Shown in pieces: positions 6,276 to 12,184 of a DNA stretch of 12,184 bases. Both the position numbers and the translations under genes were made by a program. The DNA is from Cyanobacteria bacterium M_surface_7_m2_037 (GTDB taxonomy: Bacteria > Cyanobacteriota > Cyanobacteriia > PCC-6307 > Cyanobiaceae): positions 1 through 12,184 of the forward strand of contig VGPP01000045.1 of NCBI GenBank assembly GCA_016882585.1, read 5' to 3'. Position 1 is the stretch's first letter. Every line of letters begins with the position of its first letter. The notes under the pieces were generated by a model that ran no database searches, was not told the DNA's origin, and was given only the letters and a program-made list of their open reading frames with translations.

Positions 6276-6891
6276 CGACGCGCCAACCCAACGCTCCAGC
6301 CCCGTGCTGCAACTGCTGGCCAGCGGCCTGCAGTTCTGGATTCGCCAGCAATGCCAAGCGGTGGAGAGCCTGGAGCTGCAGCTGCACGGCTCCAGCCTGG
6401 GCCTGCTGCGCGGCCGGCTCGATGGGGTGAGCCTGGTGGCGCGAGGTGTGGTGTTCAGTTCGCTCGAAATCGAACGCGTGGAGCTGCGCAGCGATGCGAT
6501 CGAGGTGCAGGTGGGCAATCTGCTGCGGGGCAAGGCAGTGCAGCTGGAACACCCGTTCAACATCGAGGGCAGCGTGGCGTTTTCCGCCGGTGGCCTGGGC
6601 CGCTCCCTCTGCACACCGCACTGGCGGCCGCTGGGCGATCAGCTGGTGGATGGGCTGCTGGGGCTCACCCCGCTGAAGAGCGTGAGCATCGAGCGCGACC
6701 GGCTGGTGCTGCAAGCCCAGGAGCATCGCTGCGAAACCATCCCCCGCGCCGTGGATGGCCATCTGGAGCTCTGCGGCGAAGACGGCAAACCTTGCGTGGC
6801 GCTGCCGGCCGATCCCAACATCACGATCGAGGAGGCCAACCTCGAAGGAGGGCTGCTGCAACTGCAGGGCCGGGCACGGGTGTCGCCCTGA
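6268..6891 (+). CDS. LmeA-like / DUF2993 phospholipid-binding protein
   Basis: The 207-residue protein fits the DUF2993 (LmeA-like) family, in which a lipid-binding beta-rich fold is predicted or shown to hold phospholipids; mycobacterial LmeA affects lipomannan elongation. Typical features here are the N-terminal helix with VLQLLASGLQFWIRQQC (about 13-29), the repeated short beta strands with LRGRLDGVSLVARGVVFSSL (46-65), and IERVELRSDAIEVQVGNLL (67-85). It lacks the signal peptide seen in actinobacterial LmeA, so it is likely cytosolic or peripheral at the membrane. The ATG at 6268 overlaps the hydrolase stop in ATGGCTGA. The pairing with a hydrolase hints at lipid-related work, which is inference. 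It ends 7 nt before the opposed cdsA stop. Confidence 0.8.
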   Translation: MADDAPTQRSSPVLQLLASGLQFWIRQQCQAVESLELQLHGSSLGLLRGRLDGVSLVARGVVFSSLEIERVELRSDAIEVQVGNLLRGKAVQLEHPFNIEGSVAFSAGGLGRSLCTPHWRPLGDQLVDGLLGLTPLKSVSIERDRLVLQAQEHRCETIPRAVDGHLELCGEDGKPCVALPADPNITIEEANLEGGLLQLQGRARVSP

Positions 6892-6917
6892 GCTGCCCTC
6901 AGCGAATCAGGGGCAGC
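6892..6917. terminator. Possible bidirectional stem-loop between convergent genes
   Basis: GCTGCCCT (6893-6900) can pair with AGGGGCAGC (6909-6917) with one bulged G and a loop of about 8 nt. It sits exactly at the 7-nt gap between the convergent DUF2993 and cdsA stops and overlaps the cdsA stop codon. There is no following T-run on either strand, so an intrinsic terminator is only a guess. Confidence 0.25.
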
Positions 6918-7807
6918 AGCAGGGTGACCACCGTGAAAAACACCGCCGGGGTGAACAGGTAGCTGTCGATCCGATCCAGGATCCCGCCGTGACCGGGCAG
7001 CAGATCACCGGAATCCTTCACCCCGGCATCGCGCTTCATCATCGATTCGGTGAGGTCGCCCACCAGGGCAAACAGCGCCACCACAACGCCCAGCAACGCA
7101 CCCACGGCCCAGCCCCAGTTCCACCCCAGCACTTCAGCCAAGGCCCCGCCCAGCAACGCGGCACAACCCACACCACCCAAAGCGCCTTCGATCGTTTTGC
7201 CCGGCGAGATCGGTGACAGGGGCCGGCGGCCATAGCGGCGGCCGATCACATAGGAACCGATATCGGTGGCAACGATCAGAAAGCAGGCCATCAGCATCAG
7301 CACCATGCCGGAGCTGAGGTGGGGCCAAGCCTGGGTGAGGCCACTCAAGCGGGGCGCCAGAGCGGGATCGGTGAGATCGCGCAGGCGGATCCAATAACTG
7401 GGCAGAAAGCCCAGATAAAACAGAGCAAAAATGGAAGAGGCGATGTCGGCGATGCTGCCGGTGAGCGGCTGCAGCAGCAGCCAGCCGCAGATCGCAGCGC
7501 CGGAGAGCGGCAGCACCGCCGCCGCCAGATCCGCCGAAAAGCCCAGGGCCTGGGCATCGCCGCCATGGGCCCACTGGGTGGTGATCAGCAGCAACTGCAC
7601 CAGCACCAAGGTGGTTTTGCTGGCGGGGCGGATGCCCTTGAAGCGGGCCAGCCGGAAGTACTCCAGCAGCCCCAGGTGCACCATCACGCCGAGCGCCAGG
7701 GTGAACCACCAGCCCCCCAGCACCACCACCACAAACCCAAACGCCCCAACGGCGTAACCGCTGAGCAAACGCTGGGGCGAGGTGCGCGTGCGGGGAGACG
7801 GAATCAA
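6899..7807 (-). CDS. cdsA: Phosphatidate cytidylyltransferase
   Basis: CdsA makes CDP-diacylglycerol from CTP and phosphatidic acid in the membrane, the branch point to phosphatidylglycerol. The 302-residue protein has about eight hydrophobic helices and the full family signature near the C-terminus: SMMKRDAGVKD at 255-265, then DLLPGHGGILDRID at 268-281. Also present are TDIGSYVIGRRYGRRP (181-196) and the conserved SPGKTIEG (201-208). The start appears to be TTG at 7807, because the next Met is residue 42, inside the first helices. This TTG overlaps the cbiT stop (TTGA), which suggests translational coupling to cbiT. It is the last gene of the minus-strand decarboxylase-cbiT-cdsA string. Confidence 0.95.
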   Translation of the reverse strand: MIPSPRTRTSPQRLLSGYAVGAFGFVVVVLGGWWFTLALGVMVHLGLLEYFRLARFKGIRPASKTTLVLVQLLLITTQWAHGGDAQALGFSADLAAAVLPLSGAAICGWLLLQPLTGSIADIASSIFALFYLGFLPSYWIRLRDLTDPALAPRLSGLTQAWPHLSSGMVLMLMACFLIVATDIGSYVIGRRYGRRPLSPISPGKTIEGALGGVGCAALLGGALAEVLGWNWGWAVGALLGVVVALFALVGDLTESMMKRDAGVKDSGDLLPGHGGILDRIDSYLFTPAVFFTVVTLLLPLIR

Positions 7808-8418
7808 GGGCGTTCAGCGGCGATCAGAAACAGCGGTTCGGCCGCCGCCAGCCTGGCCTGGCTGCCGCGGCGCTGCATGCGATGCACCGTGGCCTGCACC
7901 ACCTGAAGATCGCGGGCCTCCAGACGGCTGAGGGTGTCGGTGGCATCCACCAACCCCTCCAGGCTGGCGGTGCTGATCACCAGGCGCCCCTCCGGAACCA
8001 GGGCTTCCCACACCAGATCAAGCACCTGCCGCAGCGGCCGTCCCACCTCCAGCAGCACGCGATCGGGATGGGGCGGCAGCTGGGCGAGGCCTTCGGGGGC
8101 GTCACCGGCATGGATGTGCAGGTTGGCGGCGCCGAAGCGCTGGCCGTTGCGCTTGAGCAGCTCGATCGCCTCGGGGTCGCGCTCGAGGGTGTGCACCTGC
8201 CCGGCGGGCATCAGCCGAGCAATTTCCAAAGCCAGGGCGCCGGTGCCGCCGCCCACATCCCACACCAGCGAATCGGGGCGCGGACGCAGGTGGGCCAGCA
8301 GCATCACCCGCAGCTCCAGCGGCGTGGGACTGAAGCCCGGTGCATCGGCGAAGGCCGCATCGGGCAGCCCAGGCGTCACGAAGTCCCACTGGAAGGGGCC
8401 GTCGCCTGGGGCTCCCAT
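7804..8418 (-). CDS. cbiT: Precorrin-6Y/cobalt-precorrin-7 methyltransferase subunit CbiT-like
   Basis: CbiT is the C15-methylating, decarboxylating half of the CobL reaction in corrin ring synthesis. The 204-residue protein has the SAM-binding motif LVWDVGGGTGALALEIARL (51-69), the acidic ribose-binding end HTLERD (76-81) and a preceding PTPLELRVML (31-40) that matches the family's conserved helix before motif I. Residues 122-150 (LLEVGRPLRQVL, LVPEGRLVIST) follow the usual methyltransferase strands. A GxGxG variant (GGGTG rather than GAGTG) is used. The N-terminal QWDFVTPGLPD is a short extension that I associate with picocyanobacterial members. It is not fused to CbiE here. It starts with ATG, 6 nt after the decarboxylase stop, and overlaps cdsA by 4 nt. 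Confidence 0.8.
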   Translation of the reverse strand: MGAPGDGPFQWDFVTPGLPDAAFADAPGFSPTPLELRVMLLAHLRPRPDSLVWDVGGGTGALALEIARLMPAGQVHTLERDPEAIELLKRNGQRFGAANLHIHAGDAPEGLAQLPPHPDRVLLEVGRPLRQVLDLVWEALVPEGRLVISTASLEGLVDATDTLSRLEARDLQVVQATVHRMQRRGSQARLAAAEPLFLIAAERP

Positions 8419-8424
8419 CGGCTC

Positions 8425-9822
8425 TCAATCGGCCACAACGCTCACCGTATCAGCGATCTGGCCGGGCCACAGCTGTTGTTGCTGCACCAGCCACGCCGCA
8501 CGATCGGCATCGATGCGCTCACCGGGAATCAGCAGGGGGATCCCGGGGGGATAGGGGCAGAGCGGTTCGGCGGCCACGCGCCCGCTGGCTTCGGCAAGGG
8601 GCAAGCGCTGCTGCGGTGCTCGCCAAGCCAGCTCCAGCGGCACTTCAGGCTCCGCCAACGGCGGGATGGGCGGCGCCGAAAACGGAGCCATCGGGTCGCC
8701 CCCCAACGCCCGCCGCAACTGATCGAGGCGCTGGGGCAACAGACGCAGCACCCGCCGCGGTGGCTCCAACCCCAGGCACGCCGTGAGGCAGCCGGGCTCC
8801 GGCAGCTCCGCGATCACGCCCCGCTCCATCAGCCAGGCATCGGCCTCCAGGCCATTGATGCCCATGGCGGCGGTATGGATGCACAGGCGCAGGGGATCAG
8901 ATGTGGGCAGCAGGGGCACGCCGAGCCGCTCCAAACGCTCGCGCAACGCCAAGCCGATCGAGAGGGCCCGACTCAACTGGCGGCGGCCGGTGGCGCTATG
9001 GAGATGGCTGAGCGAAGCCGCCGCCGAAGCAAGCAGCAAGGCACTGGGACTGGAGGTCTGCAACCAGAGCAGCGCCCGCTCGATGGACTGGCTGCAGTGC
9101 TCATCCACGCCAGGCCCCTGCAGCAGCACGGCGCTCTGGGCAAGCCCGCCCGCCGCCTTCTGCAACGACTGCACCACCAGATCGGCACCACTGGCCAAAC
9201 CCGATGGCGGCAGGCGGGGATCGAGGCCCAGATGGGCGCCATGGGCTTCATCGAGCAGCACCGGCAGCCCGTGTTGATGAGCCAAAGCCACCAGGGCTGG
9301 CAGCTCAGCGGCCAGCCCCTGATAACTGGGCGACACCAGCACCACCGCCGCCAGCGGTCCTGCCGCCAGAGCCTCAAGCAGGTGCTTCTCGAAGCTCGCC
9401 GGCGTGGGAGGCAGCCACAGCCCCGTGGCCGGATCGAACGGCAGATCAAACAGCACCGGGCGCAACTGGCCCAGCAGGCAGCCATGCAGCAGCGAGCGGT
9501 GCAGGTTGCGGGGCAACAGCACCCGCTCACCGGGCTGCGCCAGGGCCAGCAAGCCAACCTGCAGCAGGCCACTGGCGCCATTCACGCCAAACCAGCAGCG
9601 CTGCGCCCCCAGCAGGCGCGCGGCAGCCGCCTGGGCTTCCGCCACAGCCCCCTCGGCCTCGAGCGGGCCACCGATCTCCGGCAATTCCGGCAGATCCCAG
9701 CGACCAGGCGGTTGGCGAAGCAAACGGCGCAGCCCGGGTGCCAGGGCGCGGCCACGGCCATGGGCCGGCAGGTGCAGGGGCAACGGCGGGGGACCGGCCA
9801 GCAGGCGCTCCAGCAGAGCCAT
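8425..9822 (-). CDS. Orn/Lys/Arg decarboxylase-family PLP enzyme
   Basis: This 465-residue fold-type I PLP enzyme resembles the small bacterial Orn/Lys/Arg decarboxylases (around 480 residues, without the N-terminal wing domain of E. coli inducible enzymes). Expected features are HLPAHGRG (17-24), the phosphate-side VNGASG (80-85), LPRNLHRS (103-110), Asp191/His194 in LLDEAHGAHLG, and the Schiff-base lysine at Lys222. The C-terminal domain has CPYPPGIPLLIPGE (422-435), a family hallmark. Residues 217-231 match the family lysine-site pattern except that the His before Lys222 is Gln221 (codon 9160-9162). The amino acid it acts on cannot be read; lysine or arginine decarboxylation feeding polyamines is the usual guess. 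The ATG at 9822 has GAGGGG just upstream. It leads the string to cbiT and cdsA and is divergent from the ABC1 kinase gene. Confidence 0.85.
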   Translation of the reverse strand: MALLERLLAGPPPLPLHLPAHGRGRALAPGLRRLLRQPPGRWDLPELPEIGGPLEAEGAVAEAQAAAARLLGAQRCWFGVNGASGLLQVGLLALAQPGERVLLPRNLHRSLLHGCLLGQLRPVLFDLPFDPATGLWLPPTPASFEKHLLEALAAGPLAAVVLVSPSYQGLAAELPALVALAHQHGLPVLLDEAHGAHLGLDPRLPPSGLASGADLVVQSLQKAAGGLAQSAVLLQGPGVDEHCSQSIERALLWLQTSSPSALLLASAAASLSHLHSATGRRQLSRALSIGLALRERLERLGVPLLPTSDPLRLCIHTAAMGINGLEADAWLMERGVIAELPEPGCLTACLGLEPPRRVLRLLPQRLDQLRRALGGDPMAPFSAPPIPPLAEPEVPLELAWRAPQQRLPLAEASGRVAAEPLCPYPPGIPLLIPGERIDADRAAWLVQQQQLWPGQIADTVSVVAD

Positions 9823-9873
9823 GGCCCCTCAGGCGATCTCCTTAGAGTTTGCCCACCGTGTGACGCGCCACCT

Positions 9874-11550
9874 GTGTTGAGCAGCCCCGCCCATCGCTAC
9901 GACCCGGGGGCTGATTTGCGCTGGCTTCTGCTGCGCCCATGGCTGTTGATCAGCCGGCTGGTGGTGCTGCTCAGCCAGCTACTCGGGCTGGCGTTGGTAT
10001 TGGCAGTACAGAGCGGCAGCCGCGACCCGAAGGTGCAGCAGCGGCTGGGCCAGCGGATCTTCACCACCCTCACCAACCTGGGGCCCTGCTTCATCAAGCT
10101 CGGCCAGGCCCTCTCCACCCGGCCCGACCTGGTGCGGCGCGACTGGCTCGATGAGCTCACCAAGCTGCAGGACAACCTGCCCGCCTTCCCCCACGCCATC
10201 GCGCTGCAAACGATCGAGGAGGAGCTGGGGGCTCCGGTGGAGCAGCTGTTTGAGGACTTCCCCGACCACCCCGTGGCCGCCGCCAGCCTCGGCCAGGTGT
10301 ACCGCGCCAAACCCGTAGGCGGCACCTGGGTGGCCGTGAAGGTGCAACGCCCCCATCTCACCCAGCAACTGCGCCGCGACATGGTGCTGATCCGGCTGAT
10401 GGGGGTGGTGGCCGCACCGCTGCTGCCGCTCAACCTGGGCTTCGGCCTCGGCGAAATCATCGATGAATTCGGCCGCTCCCTCTTTGAGGAAATCGACTAC
10501 CGGCGCGAAGCCGACAACGCCGAACGCTTCGGACGCCTGTTTGCCAGCAACCCGGCAGTGATCGTGCCGCGGGTGGACCGCAGCCTCTCGGCCCAGCGGG
10601 TGATCACCACCACCTGGATCAATGGCACCAAGCTGCAGCAGCGCCAGGAGCTGGAAGCCCAGCGCCTCGATCCGGCCTCGCTGATCCGCACCGGCGTGAT
10701 CTCGGGCCTGCAGCAACTGCTGGAGTTCGGCTATTTCCACGCCGATCCCCACCCCGGCAACCTCTTCGCCCTGCCAGGCAAAACCGGAGCCCTGGGCCAT
10801 CTGGCCTATGTGGACTTCGGAATGATGGATTCGATCAGCGACAGCGACCGCCTCACCCTCACCGGCGCCGTGGTGCACCTGATCAATCGCGACTTCGCAG
10901 CCCTGGCTCAGGACTTTGTGGATCTGGGCTTCCTGAACCCCAACACCAACCTGACGCCGATCGTGCCGGCCCTGGAAGAAGTGCTGGGCGGCGCCCTGGG
11001 CGACAACGTGGGCTCCTTCAACTTCAAGGCGATCACCGATCGCTTCTCGGAGCTGATGTATGCCTATCCCTTCCGCGTGCCGGCCCGTTTCGCCCTGATC
11101 ATCCGGGCGGTGGTGAGTCAGGAGGGTCTGGCCCTGCGGCTCGATCCCAGCTTCCGGATCATCCGCGTGGCTTATCCGTATGTGGCCAAGCGGCTGCTGG
11201 CCGGCGACACCGCCGAAATGCGCGAAAAGTTGCTGGAGGTGCTGTTTGACGGCGAAGGGCGCCTGCAGCTGCAGCGGCTCGAGAGCCTGCTGGCGGTGGT
11301 GGAAAACGATGAAAGTGCCGTGGGAGCTGAACTGCTGCCCGTAGCCGGCGCCGGGCTCAAGCTGCTGCTGGGCCAGGAGGGCCGCAGCATCCGCGAACGC
11401 CTGCTGCTAACCCTCGTGCGCGACGACCGCCTCAACACCGAGGATCTGCGCGGTCTGCTGGAGCTTGTGGGCCGCACCTTCGCGCCTCAGCGCCTGGTGC
11501 GGCGCCTGCGCGATCAGCTGTTCACCCGGCTCAATCCCCTGGCCGCTTAG
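9874..11550 (+). CDS. ABC1/UbiB (AarF) family atypical kinase
   Basis: ABC1/UbiB proteins are atypical kinases/ATPases linked to quinone and isoprenoid lipid homeostasis; cyanobacteria and chloroplasts have several. The 558-residue protein shows the family motifs in order. FIKLGQALSTRPD (73-85) is the KxGQ motif. AAASLGQVYRA (135-145) is the Ala-rich nucleotide loop, and VAVKVQ has the catalytic Lys156. EEIDYRREADN (205-215) is the ExD motif, HADPHPGN (289-296) the catalytic loop and VDFG (313-316) the metal-binding motif. Residues 16-46 are hydrophobic and may anchor it to a membrane. The start is GTG 9874 or TTG 9877, since no ATG fits; the open frame extends back to 7882 but that stretch is antisense to the decarboxylase and cbiT. 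Divergent spacer to the decarboxylase is 51 nt. The last ~120 residues are a helical tail. Confidence 0.92.
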   Translation: MLSSPAHRYDPGADLRWLLLRPWLLISRLVVLLSQLLGLALVLAVQSGSRDPKVQQRLGQRIFTTLTNLGPCFIKLGQALSTRPDLVRRDWLDELTKLQDNLPAFPHAIALQTIEEELGAPVEQLFEDFPDHPVAAASLGQVYRAKPVGGTWVAVKVQRPHLTQQLRRDMVLIRLMGVVAAPLLPLNLGFGLGEIIDEFGRSLFEEIDYRREADNAERFGRLFASNPAVIVPRVDRSLSAQRVITTTWINGTKLQQRQELEAQRLDPASLIRTGVISGLQQLLEFGYFHADPHPGNLFALPGKTGALGHLAYVDFGMMDSISDSDRLTLTGAVVHLINRDFAALAQDFVDLGFLNPNTNLTPIVPALEEVLGGALGDNVGSFNFKAITDRFSELMYAYPFRVPARFALIIRAVVSQEGLALRLDPSFRIIRVAYPYVAKRLLAGDTAEMREKLLEVLFDGEGRLQLQRLESLLAVVENDESAVGAELLPVAGAGLKLLLGQEGRSIRERLLLTLVRDDRLNTEDLRGLLELVGRTFAPQRLVRRLRDQLFTRLNPLAA

Positions 11551-11576
11551 GGTCGGCGCCACCTGAACGCACTGCG

Positions 11577-12044
11577 ATGTCTCTGGCCCCGATCAACCTG
11601 AGCGAAGCCGCCCAGGACCTGGCCAGCGGCGACTACGGCGACCTGGATGCCCAGGAGATCCTGCTGGAGTTCGCTCCCTATCTCCAGCCGCCCTACGTGC
11701 TGGCGGGTGTGGGCCTAGCCATGGGTGTGCTCTGCGGTCTCACCTTTGCCCGCCTGGTGCAAGACAAGCTGAACGGCTGGAAGCAAGATCGCCTGCCCCT
11801 GCTGCCCCTGGGCTGCTTCGAAACCAACCTCAGCTACACCGGCATCGTGTTGGGCATCACGTTGTTCATCGGCGGCAGCCTGCAGGTGTTCGGCTTCGCA
11901 GCCGGTGCCGCCTTGCTGGTGGCGTTGCTGCTCTCACTGGCCACAGCCGGCGCCCTGTGGGTGCAGCTGGAGCGCCTGATGCTGCAGGTGGAGAACGGCA
12001 CCTTCAGCGCCGTTGACTTCGACAACTTCGACCAGTTTTTCTGA
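11577..12044 (+). CDS. Conserved-looking small membrane protein (155 aa)
   Basis: The function is not known to me. The 155-residue protein has a soluble acidic N-terminus (residues 1-37). Three predicted transmembrane helices follow at about 40-60 (VLAGVGLAMGVLCGL), 87-106 (YTGIVLGITLFIGGSLQV) and 109-130. A charged linker KLNGWKQDR (64-72) separates the first two. The C-terminus is aromatic and acidic (AVDFDNFDQFF). The ATG at 11577 lies 26 nt after the ABC1 kinase stop, so both are probably on one mRNA. The opposed sigma-factor gene ends 3 nt beyond its stop. I think similar proteins occur in other picocyanobacteria, from memory only. Confidence 0.75.
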   Translation: MSLAPINLSEAAQDLASGDYGDLDAQEILLEFAPYLQPPYVLAGVGLAMGVLCGLTFARLVQDKLNGWKQDRLPLLPLGCFETNLSYTGIVLGITLFIGGSLQVFGFAAGAALLVALLLSLATAGALWVQLERLMLQVENGTFSAVDFDNFDQFF

Positions 12045-12047
12045 AGC

Positions 12048-12184
12048 TCAGGCCGCCAGGTAGGCGCCCATCTTCTGGGAGAGCCGGCGCATCTCCTCAT
12101 GGGCCCGGCGCTCCAGGCTGCGGGCCCTGTCGCGGCTCATCTCGAGTTCGCGGGCGATCGAGCTGAGGCTCATCGGCTCCTCCA
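12048..12184 (-). CDS. RNA polymerase sigma-70-family factor, C-terminal fragment (partial)
   Basis: Only the last 44 residues are inside the window; the gene runs off the right edge. The visible part is a region-4.2-type helix-turn-helix: SLSSIARELEMSRDRARSLE, followed by RRAHEEMRRLSQKMGAYLAA and the stop. The L-x(2)-I-A-x-E-L-x(2)-S-R-x-R-x-R-x-L-E-x-x-A pattern matches the -35-recognition helix of sigma-70-type factors. It differs from the primary sigma (R-x-R-Q-I-E-x-K-A-L-x-K-L-R), so it is more likely an alternative group 2/3 sigma factor. It is convergent with the small membrane protein gene, 3 nt stop to stop. Class and role cannot be fixed from this fragment. Confidence 0.65.
   Translation of the reverse strand, partial: EEPMSLSSIARELEMSRDRARSLERRAHEEMRRLSQKMGAYLAA

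Noticed and set aside
7882..9873. Open frame of about 660 codons upstream of and in frame with the ABC1 kinase
   Set aside because: It is antisense to the decarboxylase and cbiT, is rich in Gln, His, Arg and Gly with no family motif, and only stays open because of high GC; the kinase domain begins at about 9874.

Overview
The window looks like the chromosome of a GC-rich picocyanobacterium (Cyanobium / marine-freshwater Synechococcus type). This rests on the families present: a Gdt1/Mnx-type manganese exporter, a stand-alone CbiT, the Orn/Lys/Arg decarboxylase-CbiT-CdsA gene string, a cyanobacterial-style ABC1/UbiB kinase and a sigma-70-type factor. Gene packing is very tight, with 3-8 nt gaps and overlaps. 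No tRNA, rRNA, CRISPR array, transposase or phage gene was seen.

Region by region: (a) 1-~170 holds a non-coding-looking tandem repeat of exact 60-nt period with conserved hairpins, probably cut by the left edge. (b) 210-518 (-) is a small unknown acidic protein, divergent from an AEC-family permease (589-1488, +). (c) The permease runs tail-to-tail into a minus-strand group read right to left: Mnx-type exporter (4194-3520), two unrecognised proteins (3471-2890 and 2883-2524) and a glycolytic-type GAPDH (2468-1467). The last 22 nt of the permease and GAPDH genes overlap on opposite strands. (d) From a short divergent spacer, a plus-strand trio runs 4278-6891: iron-containing alcohol dehydrogenase of the GldA superfamily, alpha/beta hydrolase and an LmeA/DUF2993 protein. 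They are 3 nt apart and 8 nt overlapping, so surely one transcript. (e) Facing it with a 7-nt gap is a minus-strand trio: Orn/Lys/Arg decarboxylase-like enzyme, CbiT and CdsA (TTG start overlapping the cbiT stop). (f) Divergent from the decarboxylase is an ABC1/UbiB kinase, then a small three-helix membrane protein. The window closes in the C-terminal end of a sigma factor on the minus strand.

Functionally this is mostly housekeeping: central carbon (GAPDH), phospholipid precursor supply (CdsA), corrinoid synthesis (CbiT), a UbiB-type kinase probably linked to quinone/isoprenoid homeostasis, Mn homeostasis and transcription. I did not find a clear new multi-gene defence or mobile system. The items most worth a second look are the structured 60-nt repeat, the two unknown proteins between the Mn exporter and GAPDH, the substrate-site change in the GldA-like enzyme, and the His-to-Gln change beside the PLP lysine of the decarboxylase. 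All family assignments come from reading motifs by eye; no database search was run.
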